Shown one piece after another: positions 43,624-51,682 of a stretch of 64,000 nt of DNA. Position numbers and translations under genes: made by a program. This stretch comes from Bin87 sp965220105 (GTDB taxonomy: Bacteria; Chloroflexota; Dehalococcoidia; Lucifugimonadales; UBA3495): positions 1,054,001 through 1,118,000 of the forward strand of contig OZ244811.1 in NCBI GenBank assembly GCA_965220105.1. The letters run 5' to 3'. The notes beneath the pieces were generated by a model, which saw only the letters and a program-made list of their open reading frames with translations, was not told the DNA's origin and searched no databases. Within the stretch, counting starts at the first letter, position 1; the number at the start of each line of letters is the position of its first letter.

Positions 43624-44106
43624 TTATTCGTCAAGTTGGTGGGGATATGGCTGCCGGACTGGAGGTGGCATGGGCGGGTTGTTGTGGGATTTACGTGGAA
43701 CTGCTTCGTCCTCGCGGGGAGCGTTTCGTATGATGTTAGTGTATTGGTGGGAAAGATGCCTGAGTTTTTCCACCTGTTCGGTGGTGAGCATCCTGCTGGG
43801 GTCTGGCTCGAATGAGTTCTCTTTGGCGAGATATACGGGTGTTTTCTCCCGTATTGTTTCCTCGTTCTGGGTCCAATTAGCATCGAGGATGGCTTCCGCA
43901 ATTGTAAAGGTGGCTGTGACGTATCCGACGGCGACGATTTCTCCGCGTATTTTGGCGAGTGCGAGTCCGTCGTTGGATGGTTGGGATAGGGTTACGGAGG
44001 TGCCGACCTTGAGGGTACGCGAATCGTCCGGGTTGGTGAGTAGGAAACGGACGCCCCTTCGGGTGCGTTGGTCGATGAATCCCAAGGGGTTAATGTAGGG
44101 TGTCAT
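43624..44106 (-). CDS. Module 2 protein A: beta-rich recombinase-linked protein
   Basis: 160 aa with AAGGAGACACA before ATG 44106. MTPYINPLGFIDQRTRRGVRFLLTN, LALAKIRGEIVAVGYVTATFTIAEA and KTPVYLAKENSFEPDPSRMLTTEQ mirror the protein at 33358. Its C-terminal tail is Pro-rich and of low complexity. A terminator sits just upstream, as in module 1. Function not recognised. Confidence 0.65.
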   Translation of the reverse strand: MTPYINPLGFIDQRTRRGVRFLLTNPDDSRTLKVGTSVTLSQPSNDGLALAKIRGEIVAVGYVTATFTIAEAILDANWTQNEETIREKTPVYLAKENSFEPDPSRMLTTEQVEKLRHLSHQYTNIIRNAPREDEAVPRKSHNNPPMPPPVRQPYPHQLDE

Positions 44107-44127
44107 TGTGTCTCCTTGGCCGAAATA

Positions 44128-44157
44128 AAAAAGGGCAGTCTGTTAGCCTGCCCCGTC
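44128..44157 (-). terminator. Rho-independent terminator upstream of module 2
   Basis: On the minus strand GGGCAG / CTGCCC with a nine-base loop, followed by TTTTTTATT. It isolates protein A from transcription of the broken recombinase at 44299-44811. Confidence 0.8.
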
Positions 44158-44298
44158 GTGGCGGCGCGTCTTCTATCTTCTGGACGCGCCGGCCGCGGAC
44201 CGTGATTGTTCTGGCGGTGATTGGAGGCGTTGCAGTTGCCTGTCACCGCGATGAGCCGTACTTCTCCTACGAATGCGCCATGCTTGGCTAGTCCTCGG

Positions 44299-44811
44299 TT
44301 ACTTCATCTGCTGCACTCTGTCGAAACGGTGCTGAGGGATTATCGCCGGGAACGCGTTCGGCACCCTGACCGCGGTAGCCGGGGCGCTCATGGCCTTTTT
44401 GTGGGCCACGTTGGTGCCGCAGTAAACTTCGTTGCTCAAAATGCGGCGCACCTTATCTACGTTCCACCGGTGTCCGGTGGGCGACGGGATGGTTCCGTCG
44501 TTCAGTTGTTTCGCGATGTCCCGTACCGTGGTGCCCTGTAGGCGGGCGTCGAAGATTCTTCCGACCGTCCTGATGGTCTGAGGGTCCGGCTCCAGCGTGT
44601 AGCGTCTGGTGTCTTGGTCGTTGACGGCGATTTTTCGGTAGCCGTACGGCGCTTTGGGGAATGTGTAAAATCCCCTTTGAGAGGCTGATCTCAGACCCCT
44701 TTGGACGTGTCGGGAATGCGTAGTACTCGCAAGCTGACCGGCGGCGACAGCGGCGTTCCACGCGGCGTCGAATTCATTTTCATCTGGGTCGGTAACCAAC
44801 ATGTTTTCCAC
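44299..44811 (-). pseudogene. Serine recombinase remnant: recombinase domain only
   Basis: 170 aa. It reads THSRHVQRGLRSASQRGFY, APYGYRKI, ARLQGTTVRDIAKQLNDGTI and SPTGHRWNVDKVRRILSNEVYCG, the central recombinase domain of large serine recombinases. The catalytic N-terminus is missing: its likely counterpart lies on the opposite strand at 45282-45512. The C-terminal zinc-ribbon is also missing in frame. It is therefore part of a broken third recombinase, more like actinobacterial/phage types than the two module recombinases. Confidence 0.75.
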
Positions 44812-45281
44812 TCCTTAGGAGTGTGGTCCGGCGTTGAGCTGACTGAGCTGGTTGGCACGGTGTGAGAAAACAATTGGAGTGAAACACCGCGATGATGTGG
44901 AGCTGGGATACATCGCGGCGGACCGTATCACCACGCCGAGATGGCCGTTGCTTCCCGTTGTTGGTGTATGTTCCTCTGGCTGTGCCTATACGTTGCGATG
45001 GCGATCATGATCGTTCCAATGGGCGCCCACATTCGGGTCGAGGATACTTGGAGTATCCGTCAGTTAGTCGGGACCCGGGTTCCGCATCGAGGGCATGGTT
45101 TGTACGGGTCGTGCCGGTCGGCCGGCGTAGTTGCCCGGCGGCAGTTCACCAGATTGTGCGGGTTCTGGATGTCGTGGTGGGATCGCCCTGGCCAATGTCA
45201 CGCGGAACGGGGTTGGCTTCGCATGAGAAGGTCTGGTGATGTTCCGCGGCGGGGCGTCGACAGTCTCGGGATTCAGGCAGT

Positions 45282-45512
45282 TTGCCCGTGAATCTGGGTG
45301 GTCAGGAACGTGTGGATGAGGACTGCCGTGAGGGCTTGGTGGAGGACGTGGCTTCGGAAGGCCGTGAGTGCAACGCGGTGCTGGTCTGGAACTACTCCCG
45401 CCTGAGCCGGAATGCGGCTGAGTTGGCGGAGGTGAAGCTGACGCTGCGTGAGCAGGGCATCGACTTGGTGTCGGTTGCTGACGGCTCGCACTTCGCCGCT
45501 TTTGAGCGGTAG
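45282..45512 (+). pseudogene. Serine recombinase remnant: catalytic-domain fragment
   Basis: About 76 codons. REGLVEDVASEGRECNAVLVWNYSRLSRNAAELAEVKLTL and REQGIDLVSVADG are the second half of a resolvase catalytic domain (VLVWNYSRLSRN corresponds to the VVVW..DRL.R motif). The nucleophile serine segment is absent and the frame stops soon after. It lies 470 bp from, and on the other strand to, the matching recombinase domain. Confidence 0.65.
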
Positions 45513-45581
45513 TTGGCCGAACTGAACGACGGTGTAGATGAGGAAGCTGCCGGCTGAGTTGCACGCCTCGATGGGCGTTTG

Positions 45582-45618
45582 AAGCGAGCCCGCCGATGTA
45601 ACTCGGCGGGCTCTGCCA
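45582..45618 (+). terminator. GC-rich hairpin, probable terminator
   Basis: GAGCCCGCCGA / TCGGCGGGCTC with a six-base loop, followed by TGCCATTT. Confidence 0.55.
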
Positions 45619-45651
45619 TTTGAGGTAGTGCTGTTTGGCGGAGGATAGCGG

Positions 45652-45836
45652 TTAGGCGAACATCGGACGGAGCTTGGCGAGGAGAGCCTCCACGTCAGCT
45701 GGGTCGTAGGCTACGTCAACGGCCTCCATGGCGTTCTCGTGCAGGGCGCTGGCCGTATGGAACAACCGGCGGATGTCGTCGTCGTCGCTTTCCGCTCGCA
45801 ACCTGCTGACGATCTTTCGGTTTGCTTGCTATGCCA
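45652..45836 (-). pseudogene. PaREP1-family gene fragment
   Basis: One minus-strand frame reads KIVSRLRAESDDDDIRRLFHTASALHENAMEAVDVAYDPADVEALLAKLRPMF, then stop. DIRRLF..AS.LHEN and the C-terminal coil match the PaREP1 gene at 32348. Upstream an in-frame stop (ATGGCATAG) precedes the segment, so only the 3' part of the gene survives. Confidence 0.6.
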
Positions 45837-45845
45837 TGGCACGAG

Positions 45846-46193
45846 TTATTGTTCACCCCTTATCGTGATGCTGGCTTGAGGAATGGATGGCACGTCAAAC
45901 GTTTCTAGGTCGCCTGGCTGCATCAGGTTCGATGGTGTGTGAGTAGAGAACCAGTCCTTTGCGGACAGCACCGACAACCTTACGTCTCCCTCTTTCGTAC
46001 GGTTGACGAACAGCATGAGCTGGATGCCATCTCCATCTATTGTTGTGTCTTGGTATCCTTCCAGTTGGCTCGCTGCATCGTGCCATGCGTCTACCACACT
46101 TTTCAGGGATTCCCAATGCATCATTTCGTCATATCCTCCGCGATTGAGCGTGCCATGTTGGACTAATGAGTAGCCCTTGGTTGGGGAGTGCAA
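45846..46193 (-). CDS. Hypothetical protein
   Basis: 115 aa in the longest frame; ATG 46124 (MMHWESLKSVVDAWHDAASQL) with AGGATATGACGA-like bases before it is a likelier start. The sequence LEGYQDTTIDGDGIQLMLFVNRTKEGDVRLSVLSAKDWF suggests an alpha/beta fold. No family recognised. It stands between mobile remnants and the restriction locus. Confidence 0.45.
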   Translation of the reverse strand: MHSPTKGYSLVQHGTLNRGGYDEMMHWESLKSVVDAWHDAASQLEGYQDTTIDGDGIQLMLFVNRTKEGDVRLSVLSAKDWFSTHTPSNLMQPGDLETFDVPSIPQASITIRGEQ

Positions 46194-46269
46194 CGTGGTT
46201 TGGAAACGTGGATTTCCGCAGGGAACTCACTGTACCTGTGCGTTTCACTAGCGTCAAGGATCGTTGAGA

Positions 46270-46467
46270 TCAGTCGCCGACCACATCCATTGAGCACACG
46301 ACGCGAATGTGGGTGATGGCTCGTTGGGGTGTTTCGTTTGATTGGTCAAGCTTGGACCGTTCCAACAGCATAGGAGGGAAGATGGAGACCAGTGGCTCGC
46401 CGTCCCGTCCAACCTTTAGCGCGTGATGGTGCGAACTCGTTAGTTGACGCTCCCGGGTGGTTGGCAT
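46270..46467 (-). CDS. Hypothetical small protein
   Basis: About 65 aa from ATG 46467 (MPTTRERQLTSSHHHALKV), with the frame open to 46509. Ends in TPQRAITHIRVVCSMDVVGD. No domain recognised and no strong ribosome-binding site; may not be expressed. Confidence 0.3.
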   Translation of the reverse strand: MPTTRERQLTSSHHHALKVGRDGEPLVSIFPPMLLERSKLDQSNETPQRAITHIRVVCSMDVVGD

Positions 46468-46794
46468 TGAATGCGCCCCTGAAAAATTCAAAGTGTCGTA
46501 GGAGTGCAAGGTCGGCTGGCTTGGTCGTCAAACCCTAGCTGCGCCAGCCGCTGTTTAATGTACCGGGCTACCTGGTCGGCGTAGGCGTAGACGGCAGTCT
46601 AGCCTCTGCCTTGCCGTTCGCTGGTCCAGCTTTGTTCCCTACTGCAACAGCCGGAGCTTCACTGTTCAAGGGTGTTTAGAGGGACTGCGATAGGACGGGA
46701 TAGTGCTCGCTGCGAGCCTTTCCGCGCCACGGCAGGGTGTGAGCAATCTGGAGCGGTGCAAAGTCGCCTTCGTAACGCGGGGGCTTCTTCCCCG

Positions 46795-49700
46795 TTACGG
46801 CGGATTGTCATCCAGGTAGGTGAGCCAAAACATCTGGTCACTGAGCCAGGACCGGAAGCCGGGGTTCTCGGTGTACGCTTTGTACAGTTCGGCGTTCGAC
46901 CTGACCATAGAGGTGATCAGCCGCCGCAGTGCTGCGTCGTGCTCAATCCGTGCGTTTTGGGCATCAGAGTTTCGTCGGGCGTTCTGGTAGGCGGTGTCCT
47001 CGACCACCTGTTGGGGGAGAGTGCGGATCAGTTTGGCGACCTTGTCGGCGTCCGTGAAGTCGGTTCCCCAGGTTTCGTTGAATATGGCGACAATCCGCGA
47101 AAGCGGCTCCAGTTCCAGCGTGTGGCGGCCCCCGCCACCGCCGGCGGGCACCGGCTCTATTTCTGCGTCCTCGTCGTCGAGGAACAGGCGTTGTGCCGCC
47201 TGTTTCTCAGCTCGGTAACTGTCCATGTTCACGGTTTCGAGGATGCCTACGGAAAGGTCCTCTTCCACGGGTGCCGGCAGTTTCGGGATTAGGAAGTTGA
47301 GGAAGATGGACAGTTTTTCCCATTGGGGGTTGGCGTACGGCAGTACTTGGGACAGGAAGGCGTAGAGCCTCGCGAACGCTTTGGCTGAGCCCTTGAATTC
47401 GACCTGTCCGTCCTCGCTGAGGCCCTTGTAGGGCTCGATGCACGCGTCTGCGATTGGGTCGAGTTCTCCCCGGTCCTTTCCGTTGAGGTAGCCCTCAACA
47501 AGTTCGTCGATCTGCTGGGGCGTGTAGACTCGGCGGTCGTCAAGTGATGCCGTGAGGTCGTGGAGTTTGTTGGGATCGGTCTCGTCCGCCAACATGGTGG
47601 TGCGGTAGTAGTCGGCGAAAGCCTCGCGGATCACGTCAGAGCTGTTCATGAAGTCCAGCACGAAGGTGTCGCTCTTGTTGGGACGGGCGCGGTTGAGGCG
47701 GGAAAGCGTCTGGACTGCTCTGATGCCGGCCAGGGTCTTGTCCACGTACATGGTGTGGAGGAGCGGCTCGTCGTAGCCGGTCTGGAACTTGTCGGCGCAG
47801 ATCAGGATGCGGTAGGGATCCTCCTGAATCTTGTCCGGTATCTGGCTAGACGGAAAGCCGTTGAGGGACGCCTCGCTCACGGTCTGGCCTTGGTGTTGGC
47901 GTTCGCCCGAGAAGGCGATGATGGTCCGGTATGGATAAGCGTTTTCATTGATGTAGGCGCTGATGGCGCGGTGGTAGTTGATGGCGCGGTCCACGCCGTC
48001 GGTGACCACCATGGCGCGGGCCCGGCCGTCAATCTTGCGCGGCAGGAAGACCGTCTCGTGGAAATGGTCAACGATGATTTCGGACTTTGTGCGGACTGCG
48101 TACTCGTGGCCCTCGACGTAGCGGCGCAAGCGGCGCTGGGCTCTCTTCGAGTCGAACTCGGGGTCGTCGTCGATTTTCTTGACGAGGTTGAAGTAACTGT
48201 TGACCGTGGTGTGGTTACCGAGGACGTCGAGGATGAAGCCTTCCTGGATGGCCTGCTTCATGGTGTAGCTATGGAACGGCAGGTGCTTGACGGTGTCGTC
48301 TGGCTGCGGATCTGGGTCTCCGAACAGTTCGAGTGTCTTGTTCTTGGGCGTGGCCGTGAACGCGAAGTAGCTGGCGTTGGTGAGCATCCGGTGGCTCTCA
48401 ATGAGGCGGTTTACTTGGTCCTCGAAGGTGTCCTCGTCATCGTCGTCTGGCTGGTTGTTGGTGCTGCTCAGGGATGCGCTCATGGCAGAGGCGGCGCGTC
48501 CGCCCTGGCTGGAGTGGGCTTCGTCGATGATGATCGCAAAGCGGCGGTCGCGGTGTTCCGAACTCATTGTCCTGTAGATGACGGGGAACTTCTGGACGGT
48601 GGTGATGATGATTTTCTTCCCCTCGGTGATGTACTGCCGTAGTTGGGCCGAGGTTTCCGCGTGGGCGACTGTGGAGCTGACCTGGGTGAATTGCCGGATT
48701 TCGTCAGTGATTTGTCCGTCCAACAAGACACGGTCGGTGACGACGATGACGGAGTTGAAGATGTCCCGGTCGTCTTTCTTTAGTCCGATCAGTTGACGGG
48801 AGAGCCAGGCAATGGACTTGGATTTCCCGCTGCCTGCGGAGTGCTGGATGAGGTAGCGGCGGCCGGCCCCGTTGCGGGCGGCGTCTTCGAGCAGGCGGCG
48901 CACCACGTCGAGTTGGTGGTAGCGCGGCCAGACCTGTGTGTCGCCGATTTTCTGAGCGTAGTTCTCGATGATGTCCGTAAGGCTACGCGGTGTCAGTACC
49001 TCTTGCCAGAGGTAGTCGGTCTTGAGCCCGTTGGGATTGACGGGGTTGCCGGCGCCGTCGTCATCGCGGCCCTTGTTGAAGGGCAGGAAGATCGACGCTT
49101 TGCCGGCGAGCTCGGTGCAGAACATGACCTCGTTCTCGTCGACCGCGAAATGGACAGCGCACCGGCCGACGTGGAATAAGTCCTCGCGGAAGCTCCGGGT
49201 TGTCCGGTACTGCTGGGCGGCGTCGCTGACCGTCTGCTTGGTGAGGTTGTTCTTGAGCTCGAATGTGGCGATGGGCAGGCCGTTGACGAAAAGCGCCAGG
49301 TCGAGGGCGCGCTGCTTTTCGTCGTTGCTGTACCGCAACTGGCGGGTTACTGAGAAGCGGTTCTGGACGTAGAGCTCCTCGGCGGCGGTGTTGCCTGGCG
49401 TCGGCGAGCCGTAGAAGAGGGCGACGTGGTGCTGGTGGTGATTGATGCCCTTGCGAAGGACGTCAATGACGCCACGGTTGCGGATCTCGCGCTTCAGCCT
49501 TGCCAGGAATTGCCGGCGAGTGGGGTTGTCGGAGTCGAGGGCCAAGGCGGTGGCCACGTTGGGTTGCGTGGCAACGAGGAACGCCGAGACCTGTTTCAGG
49601 TCCACGCAGTTGCCACGGTCGTAGTCGGCAGGCTCACCGGCAATCCAGCCGGTGGAGTACGCGGCGGGCCGCTCGCTAATCTCCCCTGCGTTTAAAGCGT

Positions 49701-49965
49701 CTCCGCGGCCATCGGCCAGCAGACGGACGATACGGGCTTCCAGGCCGCCCTCGGTGGTGTCGGTCAATCGTACGCCAAGAGGCTCTGGCGGCCGGACGCC
49801 TTGGTGCAGCATTGCCTCGTAGAATACGCCGCGCCGGGCATTGCTCCAATCCGTCGTCAGCGGAATGTCCGAAAAGTCAATCCGGTCGTCAGGCAATTCG
49901 GCGAGCGCTTTGAGTTCCTGTTCCTGTTCTGGCGTCAGCCTAAAATTCTCCCTCGGCGTAGTCAT
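46795..49965 (-). CDS. hsdR: Type I restriction subunit HsdR with N-terminal BrnA-like antitoxin segment
   Basis: 1,056 aa from ATG 49965 (alternative ATG 50013). Residues 1-50 (RLTPEQEQELKALAELPDDR, IDFSDIPLTTDWSNARRGVFY) carry the BrnA antitoxin pattern of an acidic IDxSDIP followed by A-RRG-FY. From about residue 65 (TDTTEGGLEARIVRLL) the sequence is ordinary HsdR: nuclease region with ATFELKNNLT, Walker A HSAGSGKSKS, DEAH (IIIDEAH), later SF2 motifs (QTGYDEPLLHTMYVDK, LSRLNRARPNK) and a C-terminal helical region. The frame is open throughout. HsdR powers translocation and cleavage with HsdM and HsdS. The gene overlaps the end of brnT. Confidence 0.88.
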   Translation of the reverse strand: MTTPRENFRLTPEQEQELKALAELPDDRIDFSDIPLTTDWSNARRGVFYEAMLHQGVRPPEPLGVRLTDTTEGGLEARIVRLLADGRGDALNAGEISERPAAYSTGWIAGEPADYDRGNCVDLKQVSAFLVATQPNVATALALDSDNPTRRQFLARLKREIRNRGVIDVLRKGINHHQHHVALFYGSPTPGNTAAEELYVQNRFSVTRQLRYSNDEKQRALDLALFVNGLPIATFELKNNLTKQTVSDAAQQYRTTRSFREDLFHVGRCAVHFAVDENEVMFCTELAGKASIFLPFNKGRDDDGAGNPVNPNGLKTDYLWQEVLTPRSLTDIIENYAQKIGDTQVWPRYHQLDVVRRLLEDAARNGAGRRYLIQHSAGSGKSKSIAWLSRQLIGLKKDDRDIFNSVIVVTDRVLLDGQITDEIRQFTQVSSTVAHAETSAQLRQYITEGKKIIITTVQKFPVIYRTMSSEHRDRRFAIIIDEAHSSQGGRAASAMSASLSSTNNQPDDDDEDTFEDQVNRLIESHRMLTNASYFAFTATPKNKTLELFGDPDPQPDDTVKHLPFHSYTMKQAIQEGFILDVLGNHTTVNSYFNLVKKIDDDPEFDSKRAQRRLRRYVEGHEYAVRTKSEIIVDHFHETVFLPRKIDGRARAMVVTDGVDRAINYHRAISAYINENAYPYRTIIAFSGERQHQGQTVSEASLNGFPSSQIPDKIQEDPYRILICADKFQTGYDEPLLHTMYVDKTLAGIRAVQTLSRLNRARPNKSDTFVLDFMNSSDVIREAFADYYRTTMLADETDPNKLHDLTASLDDRRVYTPQQIDELVEGYLNGKDRGELDPIADACIEPYKGLSEDGQVEFKGSAKAFARLYAFLSQVLPYANPQWEKLSIFLNFLIPKLPAPVEEDLSVGILETVNMDSYRAEKQAAQRLFLDDEDAEIEPVPAGGGGGRHTLELEPLSRIVAIFNETWGTDFTDADKVAKLIRTLPQQVVEDTAYQNARRNSDAQNARIEHDAALRRLITSMVRSNAELYKAYTENPGFRSWLSDQMFWLTYLDDNPP

Positions 49966-50230
49966 TGATTTCACTCTTTTCCGCCTTTCTGGCGCTGATG
50001 ATTCTTCCGACATCCTCTCCTGTTGCGCTGTCGTATTCCGGCCAGGAATGTGCGACGATGATAATGACTCCGCTCACTTCGCCGATGGTTTGCCAGCGCT
50101 GCTCTAACGGATAAAGGTCTTCCCGGGTCGAGGCTAGCGGATCAAAAAATACCAGTTGTGCGGTTTCAAAACGGATGCCGTGTTGACGTTGGTTTATTTG
50201 ATTTTTTGCTTCGTCCCAAGTCCAATGCAA
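49940..50230 (-). CDS. brnT: BrnT-family ribonuclease toxin
   Basis: 96 aa. WTWDEAKNQINQRQHGIRFETAQLVFFDP, YPLEQRWQTIGEVSGVIIIVAHSWPEY and GRIISARKAEKSEINDY follow the BrnT pattern (W-D-x-K...K/R-H-G-hydrophobic-F-x-x-A, R-x-x-x-G, RIISARKA). BrnT is a small RNA-cutting toxin normally neutralised by BrnA encoded just downstream and overlapping. Here the downstream overlapping frame is the BrnA-like start of HsdR. Located between hsdS and hsdR in the same direction, so probably co-transcribed. Confidence 0.85.
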   Translation of the reverse strand: MHWTWDEAKNQINQRQHGIRFETAQLVFFDPLASTREDLYPLEQRWQTIGEVSGVIIIVAHSWPEYDSATGEDVGRIISARKAEKSEINDYAEGEF

Positions 50231-50284
50231 TTGGCAGGCTCCTCGACGGGCGCGCCCTCATTTTACAACAGCTTGGTACTTGCG

Positions 50285-51652
50285 TTAAGGCCGGGTTCGC
50301 CCATCTGCTTCCCGCACGTCAACCTGCCCAGTCACCACATCGGCGATGAGGCGAGTGCGGTACTCGTCCATCAAATGGATTTGGCGTTGGGCCCGGTCGA
50401 TGGCCTCACTGACTTCGGTGGTAGCTTCCTCTAGGTATCGCGCAATCTGCGCTTGCTCCCCAGGAGGCGGTAAGGCCAGCCATATGTATTTGAGCTGCGA
50501 GGCGTACACGTGCATAATCGTGATGCCGCGGCCTATGCACGACTTTTGGCGTGCGATCTGAGGGCTGTCGAGCAAATAACCCATGAACTCGGGTTGGGTC
50601 TCTACGTTCGCTCTGAAGATGATGACGTCCGCGCCGCAGTAGGCTTCGTCGCGGATCAGGTTGACCACAGACTTCCCGATGTCCTCTATCGTTTCCCCTG
50701 ACCCCGTGAACAGGACGTCTCCGTATCGCATCCGGGCGTAGTCAGGTGCCCGGTGTCGTGCGACGAATGATCTCGTACGCTGGACAAAGTATTTGTGGGA
50801 AGTGTAGATGTCGCCATATCGGACGCATGGGAGCCCGCAGGCGACCTCGTCGTCTTTGGTGCCGCCGCTACCTTTGGAGAAAGTGCCCAGCCGTCCTAAC
50901 TGCGTGATTCGCCAATGGCTTGGAACGGCGCCTAGCTCAGGGATCCCCGACGGCTTGGTCGTTACAGTGGGGTCGAGCCCGCGGGTGACGGCTTGGTGGA
51001 TCAAGGCTTGGCGTTGCTCTTCCAGCAGGGCGATGAGCTGCTCTTTGGTACTGATGTAGCGGTTGATGAGCTCGTCGGCGTGGTCGAGGTAGCGGACGAT
51101 GGCGGCTTGTTCATCGAGGGGCGGGAGGGGCAACCATAGATATTTAAGCTGGCTACTGTAGATGTGAATGATGGTGATGCCGCGTCCCATCAGGGATTTC
51201 TGGGTTTGAGCGGCAGGGCAGTCCAGCGCGTAGCCTGCGAACCTGGGTTCCATGGGCACTGCCGGCCGAAATATGATCAAGTCACCACCACAGAGAACCT
51301 GAGTGTCGATCAAGTTCACTGCGGATTTGCCAATCTCCTCTATCGTCTCTCCTGACGTAGGGAAGAGAACGTCACCCCTATCGATTGGCGTATAAGCACT
51401 GGCCTTCGCTGGTGAAACGTAGCTCCGTGTCTGGCCTATGAAGGACTGGTGGGTTGTGTAGAGGTCTCCATACCGGACACAGGGTATCCCGTCAGGAACC
51501 TCATCCTCCTTCGTTCCCCCGGAGCCTTTGGAGAAGACGCCAATCCTGCCGAGTTGGACTACATCCCAATGAGCCGGTACGTCGCCGAGCCAAGGAACGC
51601 CAGAGGACTTGTAGTCGGGATATTGACCCAGGTTTGCACGTTCGAGATTCAT
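50285..51652 (-). CDS. hsdS: Type I specificity subunit HsdS with near-duplicate target domains
   Basis: 455 aa. Two target-recognition domains, each opening GVPWLGDVPAHW / GIPELGAVPSHW and each followed by a conserved helix (LPPLDEQAAIVRYLDHADELI; LPPPGEQAQIARYLEEATTEV). The two domains are unusually alike: LGR.G.FSKGSGGTK.DEV..G.PCVRYGD.YT occurs in both, as do SGETIE.IGKS.VNLI and GRGITI.H.Y.SQLKY.WL.LPP. It binds HsdM and sets the DNA target. Lies 54 bases before brnT. Confidence 0.9.
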   Translation of the reverse strand: MNLERANLGQYPDYKSSGVPWLGDVPAHWDVVQLGRIGVFSKGSGGTKEDEVPDGIPCVRYGDLYTTHQSFIGQTRSYVSPAKASAYTPIDRGDVLFPTSGETIEEIGKSAVNLIDTQVLCGGDLIIFRPAVPMEPRFAGYALDCPAAQTQKSLMGRGITIIHIYSSQLKYLWLPLPPLDEQAAIVRYLDHADELINRYISTKEQLIALLEEQRQALIHQAVTRGLDPTVTTKPSGIPELGAVPSHWRITQLGRLGTFSKGSGGTKDDEVACGLPCVRYGDIYTSHKYFVQRTRSFVARHRAPDYARMRYGDVLFTGSGETIEDIGKSVVNLIRDEAYCGADVIIFRANVETQPEFMGYLLDSPQIARQKSCIGRGITIMHVYASQLKYIWLALPPPGEQAQIARYLEEATTEVSEAIDRAQRQIHLMDEYRTRLIADVVTGQVDVREADGRTRP

Positions 51653-51682
51653 TGTCGCTTCGCGCGCTTATCGGTTATTGCA

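Noticed and set aside
47560..48642. 360-aa plus-strand ORF opposite hsdR
   Set aside because: Antisense shadow of well-conserved HsdR motor motifs.
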